Origin: JADFNB01 sp036397455
GTDB taxonomy: Bacteria > Gemmatimonadota > Gemmatimonadetes > Gemmatimonadales > GWC2-71-9
Direction: 5' to 3'
DNA: 64,000 bases
Assembly: GCA_036397455.1 (NCBI GenBank)
Contig: DASWIX010000062.1
Coordinates: 1 to 64,000, forward strand
Both the position numbers and the translations under genes were made by a program. How positions within the stretch are numbered: position 1 is the first letter of the stretch; each line of letters begins with the position of its first letter. The notes under the pieces are model-generated. The model worked only from the letters and a program-made list of their open reading frames with translations, was not told the DNA's origin and ran no database searches. Shown one piece after another: positions 53,515-61,550 of this stretch.

Positions 53515-54215
53515 TGACCCCAATCGATCGCGCGTTCCGCCTGGCTCGATGGGGCGGCGTGGTCACCGGCGCGGCACTCCTCGGCGTGGCGGGCGTGTAC
53601 GTGCGCGCACTGGTCTACACGCCGGTGGAGCGGTTCCAGGGGCCGGCCCAGAAGATCTTCTACATCCACGTCCCGTCCGCTTGGGGGGCGTTGCTGGGAT
53701 TCGCGGTGACCGGCGTGCTCAGCATCCTGTACCTGTGGGTCAAGGACCGCCGGATCGACATCGCCGCCGCGGCCTCCGCCGAGGTGGGCGTGGCGCTCTC
53801 GGTCGTGCTGCTCACGACCGGCCCGATCTGGGGGAAGCCGATCTGGGGAACGTGGTGGACCTGGGACGCGCGGCTCACGTCGACGCTGTTCCTGTTCCTG
53901 CTGTTTGTGGGCTACCTGGTGATGCGCGGCGTGGTGGTCGATCCGGGGTTACGCAGCCGCTTCTCGGCGGTGATCGGCGTGATGGGGTTGGTGCTCATCC
54001 CCTTCATTCACCTGACCGTGTACATGTTCCGGACCCTGCACCCCGCCCCGATCGTGCTGAAGCCGAGCAAGCCGTCGCTGCCCGGGGAGATGCTCGTCAC
54101 GTTGCTGACATCGGTCGCCGTCTTTACGGTGGTGTACCTTGGATTCCTGACCCAGCGATATGCGTTGGGATTGATCCGAGACTTACGCGAACGGGAGGCC
54201 GCCGGTGACGCCTGA
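53514..54215 (+). CDS. ccmC: heme-handling protein CcmC
   Basis: 233 residues, six membrane helices, with the heme-binding Trp-rich motif WGTWWTWDARLTS and its flanking His residues (YIHVPSAWGAL; FIHLTVYMFRTLHPAP). CcmC presents heme to CcmE. It overlaps ccmD by 11 nt. ccmE, ccmF and ccmH are not in the window. Confidence 0.97.
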   Translation: MTPIDRAFRLARWGGVVTGAALLGVAGVYVRALVYTPVERFQGPAQKIFYIHVPSAWGALLGFAVTGVLSILYLWVKDRRIDIAAAASAEVGVALSVVLLTTGPIWGKPIWGTWWTWDARLTSTLFLFLLFVGYLVMRGVVVDPGLRSRFSAVIGVMGLVLIPFIHLTVYMFRTLHPAPIVLKPSKPSLPGEMLVTLLTSVAVFTVVYLGFLTQRYALGLIRDLREREAAGDA

Positions 54216-54318
54216 CAACGGAGCGTTCATGGTCGCCGGCTATGTGGTAGCCGCCGTGATTTTGATCGTCTACGCCCTCTCGCTGTTCGTGAGGGTGCAG
54301 GGCGCCAGGAAACGCTGA
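54205..54318 (+). CDS. ccmD: small CcmD protein, 37 residues
   Basis: A 37-codon gene starting at GTG 54205, 6 nt after GGGAGG. The product has one membrane helix (MVAGYVVAAVILIVYALSLF) and a basic tail (QGARKR), the standard CcmD layout, in the standard place after ccmC. CcmD stabilises the CcmABC complex and releases holo-CcmE. Too short for most automatic calls. Confidence 0.88.
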   Translation: MTPDNGAFMVAGYVVAAVILIVYALSLFVRVQGARKR

Positions 54319-54336
54319 TGCGATGAGCAGAGATGC

Positions 54337-54371
54337 CGGCGGCCCCGGGAGCGTATTCCCCGGGGCCGCCG
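54337..54371. other. perfect 13-bp GC hairpin between convergent genes
   Basis: Arms 54337-54349 and 54359-54371 (CGGCGGCCCCGGG and its complement) around the 9-nt loop AGCGTATTC, between the convergent ends of ccmD and the aquaporin gene. No T tract follows on either strand, so it is at best an atypical bidirectional terminator. Confidence 0.6.
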
Positions 54372-54377
54372 CGTGGC

Positions 54378-55064
54378 TTACGCCGGCTCGTCGCCCTCGA
54401 TCGGCAGCAGCAACTTGGACCAGAGGAATCCGGCTACCGCGGCACCAAACAGCGGGCCGATCCAGTAGATCAGGTGGCCGGTCCATTCGTTCGCCACGAG
54501 TGCGGGCCCGAATGCTCTCGCCGGGTTCATGGCCGCCCCCGTGAGATTGCCGCCGATCATGATGTCGAACAGCAGAACCAGGCCGATGGCGAAACCGCCG
54601 ACCTGCGGCGCATCGCGTGACACCGCGGTGCCGAACACCGCGCTCACCAGGAACAACGTCAGCACGCCCTCCAGCAATATGGCCTCCGTCAGCGACACCC
54701 CGGCCGCCACCCGCGGGACGCCATACCCCATGGCGGCGCCCGGAGCCGCCGGTAGCAGCCACCTCACGGCCAGTGCGGCGACGATGCCGGCGGCGATCTG
54801 CGACGCGATGTGGAAAAGGGATCGCCTGAGCGAGATCTTGCCGGCCATCCACACGCCGAATGTCACGGCGGGATTGAGGTGGCCGCCTGAGATCCGCATC
54901 GTGACCGTCACCATCACCGCGAGCACCACGGCGTGCGCCAGGGCGATGCCGGTGAGGCCGAGCCCCTGATGGGCTGCGTTCACGACCACCGCACCACCAC
55001 CGATGAAGACCAGGGCGAAGGTTCCCAGAAATTCGGCGGCCATTGGCCGCACCGTCGATCGCAT
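54378..55064 (-). CDS. aquaporin/MIP-family channel
   Basis: 228 residues, six membrane helices with both pore boxes: GGHLNPAVTF (box 1) and GAAMNPARAFGPAL (box 2), the latter with the selectivity Arg. Closer in length to AqpZ-type water channels than to glycerol facilitators, which have longer loops. Follows the fabF-type gene on the same strand after a 66-nt gap and may be co-transcribed or independent. Confidence 0.93.
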   Translation of the reverse strand: MRSTVRPMAAEFLGTFALVFIGGGAVVVNAAHQGLGLTGIALAHAVVLAVMVTVTMRISGGHLNPAVTFGVWMAGKISLRRSLFHIASQIAAGIVAALAVRWLLPAAPGAAMGYGVPRVAAGVSLTEAILLEGVLTLFLVSAVFGTAVSRDAPQVGGFAIGLVLLFDIMIGGNLTGAAMNPARAFGPALVANEWTGHLIYWIGPLFGAAVAGFLWSKLLLPIEGDEPA

Positions 55065-55130
55065 CAGGCGTGCTCCTCGTTTGATCCCAAAGACCGGCTA
55101 GTGGACGGAGACCAAATTAACCCCGGTGCA

Positions 55131-56360
55131 TCAGGCCCGCTTGATGACCAGGCTGGCGTTGACGCCGCCGAAGCCGAACGAATTGCTGAGGGCAACCTCC
55201 AGGGTACCGGCTGATCCGCCCTCGGGGAGGTAATCGAGATCGCACGACCCGTCCGCGTGCTCGAGGTTCAGCGTTGGGGGGTACCAGCCTCGCTGGCACG
55301 CGAGGGCGGTGATCGCCGCCTCGATGGCGCCGCTCGCTCCGAGCGCGTGGCCGTAGTAGCCCTTCGTGCCACTCACGGTGAGCCGGTACGCATGCGACCC
55401 GAAGACCAGCTTCATCGCCGTCGTTTCGGTCACGTCGTTGAGCGGGGTCGACGAGCCGTGGGCGTTGACGTATCCGATTTCTTCAGGTTGGACGTGCGCG
55501 TCATCCAGCGCCAGGCGCATCGCCCGGGCGGCTTCGCGTCCGTCGGGGCGGGGCGCGGTCATATGGTGGGCGTCGTTGGTCAACGCATAACCGAGGACTT
55601 CGGCGTAGATCCGGGCGCCGCGCGCCTCCGCGCGATCCCGCGCCTCGAGCACGAGGACCGCGGCACCTTCGCCCATCACGAACCCGTCGCGGTCGCGGTC
55701 GAAGGGACGGCTCGCGGTCCGGGGATCGTCATTGCGCGTCGACATCGCCCGGATCATCGAGAACGCACCGAAGCAGAGGGGGGCGAGCGGGGCTTCCGCG
55801 CCGCCGGCGAGCATGGCGTCCGCGCGATCGTCGCGAATCAGGCGGAACGCATCACCGACGGCGATGGTTCCCGACGCGCACGACATCGCGTTCGTGGAAT
55901 TGGGTCCGGTATAGCCGAACTCGATGGCGATGTTGCAGGAGACGGCCCCGCCGAACACCGTGAGCGCCAGGTTCATGTCGACGGCGCGCAATCCCTCCCG
56001 TTGGTAGATCGCGGCCTGGTGTTCGGCATGCGCCACCCCACCGAGTGCCGAACCCATCATGACCCCGACCCGTTCCGGCCGGCATTCGCCATTCAGTTCC
56101 GCGTCTTCGAGCGCGAGGCGTGCGGCCGTGAGCCCGAGCTGCGAGAAACGGTCAAGCCGGCGCGCTCGTTTGGCCGTCAGATGGTCTCCTGGTCGGAAAT
56201 CAGGTATCTCGGCGGCGATACGACTGCGAAACGGGGCCGGATCGAACCGCGTGATGCCTGCGACGGCCGACCGGCGTGCCTCGAGTCCGCGCCACAGCTG
56301 GGCGACGCCGGTTCCAATCGGCGTCACGCAGCCGATGCCCGTGATTACGACTGAACGCAT
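55131..56360 (-). CDS. FabF-type beta-ketoacyl-ACP synthase
   Basis: 409 residues, a complete condensing enzyme: Cys161 in NAMSCASGT, His301 in NAHGSSTPLND, Lys333 and His338 in SGTKGYYGHALGASG. Normal FabF length. It could serve lipid synthesis, but its place as last gene of an ECF-led operon, with no fabD/fabG/acpP around and no chain-length-factor twin, suggests a dedicated condensation step. Its start lies inside the SRPBCC gene (16-nt overlap). Confidence 0.93.
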   Translation of the reverse strand: MRSVVITGIGCVTPIGTGVAQLWRGLEARRSAVAGITRFDPAPFRSRIAAEIPDFRPGDHLTAKRARRLDRFSQLGLTAARLALEDAELNGECRPERVGVMMGSALGGVAHAEHQAAIYQREGLRAVDMNLALTVFGGAVSCNIAIEFGYTGPNSTNAMSCASGTIAVGDAFRLIRDDRADAMLAGGAEAPLAPLCFGAFSMIRAMSTRNDDPRTASRPFDRDRDGFVMGEGAAVLVLEARDRAEARGARIYAEVLGYALTNDAHHMTAPRPDGREAARAMRLALDDAHVQPEEIGYVNAHGSSTPLNDVTETTAMKLVFGSHAYRLTVSGTKGYYGHALGASGAIEAAITALACQRGWYPPTLNLEHADGSCDLDYLPEGGSAGTLEVALSNSFGFGGVNASLVIKRA

Positions 56361-56812
56361 GAGGTCTCCGCGCGACGTTTGACGCCCGCCAGGGTCCGCG
56401 CGGCGATCGCGTGAATGAACACGGGTCCTATGACAAGGCGCGCCGCCGCCCCGCCGACGAGAGGCCATCGCGGGCCGGCCCAATCATGCACGATCTGCAG
56501 GTCGACCGCACCGTCCCGCCCGCGGATAGTCCACGCGACGTCCATGCCGCGGGTGATGCCCCGAATATGACGGTAACGCACGGTTCGGGTCTCCGCATCG
56601 ATGTGCATCTCGGACACCCACCACGTTGGGTAGGGGACGGAGCCAAATCGTCTCCATGCCGCCATTTCCACTACCCCGCCCGCGGGCGACCGTTCGAGAA
56701 AGCGCACCCAACGGTAGTGTTCCAGAAACGTCGGCCACTGCTCGACATCGGCGGCCAGCGCGAAGACCCGCGACAGCGGGGCGGCGACGTCAGTCCGGTC
56801 GATGGTGCGCAT
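56345..56812 (-). CDS. SRPBCC cyclase-like protein
   Basis: 155 residues from ATG at 56812. START/Bet v1-like fold: IDRTDVAAPLSRVFALAADVEQWPTFLEHYRWVRFLE is the usual N-terminal strand-helix-helix, then strands (VEMAAWRRFG; VRYRHIRGITRG) and the long C-terminal helix (IAARTLAGVKRRAE). Family members include polyketide aromatase/cyclases and CoQ-binding proteins. Overlaps the methyltransferase gene by 23 nt and the FabF gene by 16 nt. Confidence 0.82.
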   Translation of the reverse strand: MRTIDRTDVAAPLSRVFALAADVEQWPTFLEHYRWVRFLERSPAGGVVEMAAWRRFGSVPYPTWWVSEMHIDAETRTVRYRHIRGITRGMDVAWTIRGRDGAVDLQIVHDWAGPRWPLVGGAAARLVIGPVFIHAIAARTLAGVKRRAETSCVQS

Positions 56813-57506
56813 GGCCCGACTTCCACGCGGCCACCAGGCGGAAGCCCGGACGACGATGGACGGCGGCGGCGACACCGGCGCGCGCGATGACCGATGCGAG
56901 TTCCGGCGCATCGAAGCTCCGCCGGATCGAGAGGACGCCGTCGTGGCGTGACACCGGATGAAACCGCAGCAGCGTCGCGCCGATCCAGAATCCCACCACC
57001 GCCACGAACGAACGCCGTTCGTCGAGCACGATCACGCCGAGCCGGGCGAGACGATTCAGGCGGCGCAGCACCGCGACCGCCGCGTCCCGATCCAGGTGAT
57101 GCAGAAACTGACTCACGAGGACGATGTCCACCGAACGGTCCGGAATCGGTATCGCGGCGGCATCGGCGACGATCGCCGGCAGACCGGCGTCACGGCAGCG
57201 ATGGGCCGCGGTGCGGAGCCGGTCGAGCGCCACGGGGCGGAGCGTGACACCGTCGGCCGCGGCCGCGGCTGCCAGGTGCTGCGCAATGTCCCCGCTACCG
57301 GCCGCGAGATCGAGCAGGAGCAACGGCGTCGGTGGTGGGGTGACGTCCGCGAGCAGCCTCCGGAGGGCAAACGCCGCCGCGCGGCGCGCGCCAAACCAGT
57401 CGTTCGCCCGGGCGATGTCGGCCAGGGTCGCTCGGACGACCGCCGGCTCGCATGTCAGGTCGTCGAGTGCCTCCCGTCCGAGCGGTGACGGCGTAAGCGC
57501 GATCAC
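56790..57506 (-). CDS. class I SAM-dependent methyltransferase
   Basis: 238 residues from GTG 57506, which overlaps the upstream stop as GTGA. SAM motif I is LLLLDLAAGSGDIAQHL, motif II-III region VDIVLVSQFLHHLDRDAAVAV, with VIVLDERRSF after. The frame stays open further upstream, but that part is opposite-type, Arg-rich shadow of the flavin reductase gene. Acceptor unknown; a hydroxyl or carbon of the pathway product is likely. Confidence 0.85.
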   Translation of the reverse strand: MIALTPSPLGREALDDLTCEPAVVRATLADIARANDWFGARRAAAFALRRLLADVTPPPTPLLLLDLAAGSGDIAQHLAAAAAADGVTLRPVALDRLRTAAHRCRDAGLPAIVADAAAIPIPDRSVDIVLVSQFLHHLDRDAAVAVLRRLNRLARLGVIVLDERRSFVAVVGFWIGATLLRFHPVSRHDGVLSIRRSFDAPELASVIARAGVAAAVHRRPGFRLVAAWKSGHAHHRPD

Positions 57507-57991
57507 ACCGTCGTCCGATAGGCGCCGCGAAAGTGCACCAGGGGATTCCCGCCCACCACCGTGCCGCCCGTGACCTCGCCGATCAGGATCGTATGATCCC
57601 CCTGATCGATCCGATCGATCCGTCGACACACGATCTGGGCCAGTGCGCCGTCGAGCAGCGGCACGCCGTCGCGCACCAGGTGCCGAACCTGGTCGAACTT
57701 GTCGTTCCCCTTTTCGGCGAACCGGACGGAGAGCGCTTCCTGTCCCTCCGAGAGCACGTTCACGCCGAAGACGGATGCCGTGGTGGCCACCTGGTGAAAG
57801 TCCGCGGCATGATCGACACACACCAGCAGGAGCGGCGGGACGAGGGAGAGCGCCGCCACGGCGCTCGCGGTCATCCCGGCGGGCTTGCCCGCCGGGTCCA
57901 TAGCCGTCACGACGGTCACGCCGGTTGCGAAGGAGCCCATCAGCTCGCGAAACGCGCCGGCGTCGACGGCGCGGAACGTGGGGTTCACCAT
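57503..57991 (-). CDS. flavin reductase (HpaC-like)
   Basis: 162 residues of the flavin-reductase-like FMN-binding fold: FRELMGSFATGVTVVTAM, GMTASAVAALSLVPPLLLVCVD, FGVNVLSEGQEALSVRFA and HTILIGEVTGG, NPLVHFRGAYR at the end. It makes reduced flavin for a partner monooxygenase; the flavoprotein gene overlapping it by 7 nt is the obvious partner. Confidence 0.9.
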   Translation of the reverse strand: MVNPTFRAVDAGAFRELMGSFATGVTVVTAMDPAGKPAGMTASAVAALSLVPPLLLVCVDHAADFHQVATTASVFGVNVLSEGQEALSVRFAEKGNDKFDQVRHLVRDGVPLLDGALAQIVCRRIDRIDQGDHTILIGEVTGGTVVGGNPLVHFRGAYRTTV

Positions 57992-59190
57992 AGGAGTCGG
58001 CTCAGGAACGTTGGGGATAGCACGCGCGCAGCGGGAACGAAATCTCCGGTGACGCCCACCAGCACGTCCGCCAGGTGGGGACGGCGCGCCAGCCTGGCGG
58101 CGACGTGATTGAACAGGCTGGGGACGCGGAGCACCCGATCGATCAGTCGTTCAACGATCCATTTGCCGCCAAAGGTCTTGCGACGTTCGCGGTCGTACGC
58201 GCGCAGTTCGGCGGCGTGGAACCGCCCGACCGCAAAGGCGTGCTCCAGGCAGCGCGCCGCCAACTCCGCCCCGCGCAACGCCGCGTAGATCCCTTCGCCG
58301 GTGAACGGATCGAAGAAATCGGCCGCGTCGCCGACGAGCACCGTGTGATCGGCGGTCGCCCGCGTCGTGCGTCGGTCGAACGGTCCCACCGCGCGGACGG
58401 GCGACACGCGCGAAGCGGCGGCGAGACGTGCCGCGACCTCGGGGGTGCGGGTGACGAGACGGGCAAACCAGCGGTCGATGGATTCGCCATGAACGCGGCC
58501 GCGGGGATCGGCAATCGCGCTGACATTGGTGATGCCATGGCCCACGGGAGCGAGCCCGAGGTACCCGTCAGTGCCGACGTGCATCTCTCCCACATCGCTC
58601 ATGCCGGCGATTCCGGCATAATGCGTGACGAGCGCGATGCGTTGGCGTCGCCCATGGCGCACCACCCCGAGCGACGCCGCCACGCGGGAATTGAGCCCAT
58701 CCGCCCCGACGAGCATCCGACCGCGGAATCGTGCGCGCGTCTTCCCGGCGCGGGCGACCACGGTCACGCACCCGCCCGACGCGCGTTCGATCGCTTCCAG
58801 CGCATGGGATTCGTGCAAGTCCGCGCCCGCGGCGGTCGCCGCGTGTACCAGGTGGAGGTCCAGTCGTTCGCGCGGGAGCGCCAATCCGTAGTCGGCAGGG
58901 GGGTGGACTCCCCGTGATGCACCGAACCGGCCGGTGAACGTCGTGCCGTTGGGGCTCACGACGCGCATCCCGTGGAGATGGGCCGGACCCTCCTGTTCCA
59001 GCGCCTCGAGCACACCGAGCCGCTGGAGCACCCGCGCGCATTCGGGACTGAGGTACTCCGCGCAGGGCTTGCCGCGCGGGAACGCGGCGCGATCGAGCAG
59101 CGCGACGTCCAGGCCCGCGCGGGCCAGGAGCGTGGCGCAGGCACTCCCGGCGGGGCCCGCCCCGACCACCAACACGTCCCGGTCGCGCAC
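57985..59190 (-). CDS. geranylgeranyl-reductase-type FAD oxidoreductase
   Basis: 401 residues. FAD-binding GAGPAGSACATLLARAG at the N-terminus, then PRGKPCAEYLSPE (the PxGKxC block of the GGR family), VGADGLNSRVA, and GDAADFFDPFTGEGI near the FAD pyrophosphate site. GTG start at 59190, 3 nt after the DUF92 stop. GGR-type enzymes saturate prenyl chains; relatives hydroxylate aromatic polyketides. Here a reductase pairs with a flavin reductase, which fits either. Confidence 0.87.
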   Translation of the reverse strand: MRDRDVLVVGAGPAGSACATLLARAGLDVALLDRAAFPRGKPCAEYLSPECARVLQRLGVLEALEQEGPAHLHGMRVVSPNGTTFTGRFGASRGVHPPADYGLALPRERLDLHLVHAATAAGADLHESHALEAIERASGGCVTVVARAGKTRARFRGRMLVGADGLNSRVAASLGVVRHGRRQRIALVTHYAGIAGMSDVGEMHVGTDGYLGLAPVGHGITNVSAIADPRGRVHGESIDRWFARLVTRTPEVAARLAAASRVSPVRAVGPFDRRTTRATADHTVLVGDAADFFDPFTGEGIYAALRGAELAARCLEHAFAVGRFHAAELRAYDRERRKTFGGKWIVERLIDRVLRVPSLFNHVAARLARRPHLADVLVGVTGDFVPAARVLSPTFLSRLLW

Positions 59191-59193
59191 CCG

Positions 59194-59958
59194 CTACCGG
59201 ATCCCAAGAAACAGGGCGACCGACACCACGGCCCCGCACGCGGTCGCCACGCCGTTGACGACATCGTTACTGACCCAGCCCCATCCGGTGGGCATCGGTG
59301 CCCCGTGATCGCATCCCGGGTTCGCCGACTCGGAAAGGCGGCCGCAGGCGGCGCAGCGAAACCCCGCTTGCACGGTGGCGCCGAGGACGGAATCAAGCAC
59401 CATGCCGAACACGCCGCCCACGCCGGCGCTGATGGCGACGCGCGCCGGGACGCCGACCAGCATCGCCATGCCGGCCAGCACGGCCGCGCCGACAACACCA
59501 CCCATGGTCCCCACGAAGGTGACGCCGCCGGACGTCCCCGGCGACACGGGCATGCCGGACGTGATGAGGACCGGGGGCCGAGCGGATCGCGCGCCGAGTT
59601 CGGTCGCCCACGTGTCGGCTTGCGCGGCGGCCAACCCTCCCGCGAGGAGCGCATGCCCGACGCCGGGCGCCGCGGGTACGAGTAGTCCGCCCACCGCGGC
59701 GACCCATCCGTTCGCCAGTACCTGCCCGCTCCCGCGCTGGACGCCGCTTCGGGTAACCCCACCCTCGTTACGTCGCGTGAGCAGGCTGCCGGACAGGAAG
59801 AACAGCGCCAGCAACGCACCCCCGCGGAGCCCCGCGCCGACGAGCACCGCCGTGCCGATGACCGCTGCCCACGCCGTCCCCGGTGCGGTCAACCAGCCCG
59901 CGGTGCGCCCCACGAGGGCGGCCACGAGCGCCGCACCAGCCGCGGCGAGTGGACTCAC
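59194..59958 (-). CDS. DUF92 membrane protein (VTE6-like)
   Basis: 254 residues from GTG 59958, overlapping the anti-sigma stop as GTGA. About seven membrane helices with the DUF92 blocks RGSGQVLANGWVAA, AAQADTWATELGARS, PGTSGGVTFVGTMGG and WVSNDVVNG. The plant family member VTE6 is a phytyl-phosphate kinase, so a prenyl-phosphate role is plausible, which would suit the GGR neighbour. A four-Cys-like CAACGRL...NPGCDHG insert could bind metal. Confidence 0.85.
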   Translation of the reverse strand: MSPLAAAGAALVAALVGRTAGWLTAPGTAWAAVIGTAVLVGAGLRGGALLALFFLSGSLLTRRNEGGVTRSGVQRGSGQVLANGWVAAVGGLLVPAAPGVGHALLAGGLAAAQADTWATELGARSARPPVLITSGMPVSPGTSGGVTFVGTMGGVVGAAVLAGMAMLVGVPARVAISAGVGGVFGMVLDSVLGATVQAGFRCAACGRLSESANPGCDHGAPMPTGWGWVSNDVVNGVATACGAVVSVALFLGIR

Positions 59959-60209
59959 CGGCCGTTGGGCGTGAACAGCTCGGCGAGAATCCGTCGTTTG
60001 AGGTCCGCCGGCGCGCCCCGCGTTCGGGCGCGTGTCTCGAGAAACACCAGGTACGATCGTTCGAAATCGAATCGTCCGAAGCATCGGGTGCACCGCGCGA
60101 GATGATCGCGCACCGCAGCCTCGATTTCCGGGGTGAGTTCGTCGTCGAGGTACTCATACAGGCGATCGAGCGCCGCGTGACAATCGATGGGAGGGACCGT
60201 GGACCTCAT
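59955..60209 (-). CDS. zinc-finger anti-sigma factor (zf-HC2)
   Basis: 84 residues: CHAALDRLYEYLDDEL followed by HLARCTRC gives the C...HxxxCxxC zinc site of the RsrA/ChrR-type anti-sigma fold, soluble (no membrane helix). Such proteins hold ECF sigma factors until oxidation or metal loss. It overlaps the sigma gene by 4 nt (ATGA) and the DUF92 gene by 4 nt. Confidence 0.9.
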   Translation of the reverse strand: MRSTVPPIDCHAALDRLYEYLDDELTPEIEAAVRDHLARCTRCFGRFDFERSYLVFLETRARTRGAPADLKRRILAELFTPNGR

Positions 60210-60775
60210 GGCGCCGTCTTTCGGGTGATATACCCCATCTCGACCGCGTAATCGTATAACGCCTTTTGCAGGAGTTGCCTCCCACGGTACAAACGCGATT
60301 TCACCGTGCCGACCGGCACGCCGATCACGTCGGCGATTTCGGCATAGGCGAGTCCCTCGACATCCGAGAGGACGACCGTCTCGCGGAACTCCTCGGGCAG
60401 CGCGTCGATAGCCCGCACGACCTCATCGTCCACGATCCTGTCGAAGAAGGTCCCCTCGGGATCCGCATCCTGCACGTCCTGGAACACCGTGAATTGCTCG
60501 ACGTGGGCGATATCAATCTGGCGTTCCTGGTGCTTCCCGCGACGATATTGGTTGATGAACGTGTGACGCAGTATGGTCAACAGCCACGCGCGCGCGTTAG
60601 TTCCCTGCTGAAACTGGTGCCAGGCACGAAACGCCTTCAGCATCGTTTCCTGGGTGAGGTCTTCCGCCTCGGCGGCCTCACCGGACAAGCGGAGCGCGAC
60701 CCGATATACCGCGTCGAGGTGGGGAAGCGCTTCGCGTTCGAATGTGCGGCGGGGATCGTCCTGCGTGTCTGGCAC
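60206..60775 (-). CDS. ECF-type RNA polymerase sigma factor
   Basis: 189 residues from GTG 60775 with GGAG 6 nt upstream. Region 2: DAVYRVALRLSGEAAEAEDLTQETML...WHQF, region 4: LPEEFRETVVLSDVEGLAYAEIADVIGVPVGTVKSRLYRGR. Most like the SigR/RpoE1 group that pairs with RsrA-type zinc anti-sigma factors and answers thiol or oxidative stress. It heads an eight-gene operon, which it may itself transcribe. Confidence 0.93.
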   Translation of the reverse strand: MPDTQDDPRRTFEREALPHLDAVYRVALRLSGEAAEAEDLTQETMLKAFRAWHQFQQGTNARAWLLTILRHTFINQYRRGKHQERQIDIAHVEQFTVFQDVQDADPEGTFFDRIVDDEVVRAIDALPEEFRETVVLSDVEGLAYAEIADVIGVPVGTVKSRLYRGRQLLQKALYDYAVEMGYITRKTAP

Positions 60776-60865
60776 CAACGACTCCGATCGATGTGCAATA
60801 CGTAGGATCGCGTGGCGCTCCAGCGAGCGCAATGCCCACTGGCCGGCGGGCAGGGCCGTCGCTAA

Positions 60866-60885
60866 GTTGCGCGGTCCGTCGCAAC
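60866..60885. repeat. GTTGCG/CGCAAC inverted repeat
   Basis: 6-bp arms (60866-60871, 60880-60885) with an 8-nt centre in the divergent gap between the sigma gene and the V4R-like gene, 13 nt before the latter's ATG. Possible operator; weak evidence. Confidence 0.35.
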
Positions 60886-60897
60886 GACCCGACACGC

Positions 60898-61536
60898 ATG
60901 TCTCCATCAGCCATCCTCGCGCCCCACGCGGCGCTGCCCCTCGCGTTGCTCGAAACCGTCCGCATCCTCGATGCGCCACACGCGGACGGCCTGGACGAGT
61001 TTCACGGGGACCTTTCCACCAAGCGACTCGGTCTGAGTCGCACGGTCGCGGCCCAGATCGAACGGTTCGGTTCGGCGGCGCGAGCCAACCGGCGGGTCGG
61101 GGTCGATGAGTTGGTGGCGCTGCTCCGGCTCGTCGCGCGGCGACCGGACGCCGACCTGGTGTTCACGCACGCCGGACGGCGCGCCGGTCGGCTTGCCGGT
61201 GCGCACGCGTCCCCGGTGGCGCGCGTGGGGGTGCGTCTCCTTCCCGGTGGGATGGGCCGCCGGTTGGGTCGCGCCCTGATTCGGCGTCAGGCGGCGCACG
61301 TGATCGGCACGGTGCTTCGGACCGGCGACGGGCAGATCGCGGCGACGATCTCGGAGGCGCCCTGGGTGTCCGTGATCGGCAGCGATGCGGCGTGTGCCTT
61401 TTTCGGCTCCGCGCTCGCGGAGTTGTGCCGGTTGTACAGCGACTTCGATGGGGCGATGCTTCATGTCGAATGCCTCGCGCACGGTGGTGGCGCGTGTGTG
61501 TGGCAGTCGAGTCCGCTCGCATCCGTTCCCGGGTAA
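60898..61536 (+). CDS. hypothetical protein with V4R-like C-terminus
   Basis: 212 residues from ATG at 60898. The N-terminal ~100 residues are helical with no match. The C-terminal ~70 residues (VIGSDAACAFFGSALAELCRLY, HVECLAHGGGACVWQS) resemble the V4R/XylR-N small-molecule-binding fold, where a late Cys-x6-Cys sits in the same place. Divergent from the sigma factor gene and 14 nt ahead of the M24 peptidase gene. Confidence 0.6.
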   Translation: MSPSAILAPHAALPLALLETVRILDAPHADGLDEFHGDLSTKRLGLSRTVAAQIERFGSAARANRRVGVDELVALLRLVARRPDADLVFTHAGRRAGRLAGAHASPVARVGVRLLPGGMGRRLGRALIRRQAAHVIGTVLRTGDGQIAATISEAPWVSVIGSDAACAFFGSALAELCRLYSDFDGAMLHVECLAHGGGACVWQSSPLASVPG

Positions 61537-61550
61537 GCAAGGAGCACGAC

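Noticed and set aside
54337..54371. rho-independent terminator
   Set aside because: The stem is perfect but no T tract follows on either strand; listed only as a hairpin.
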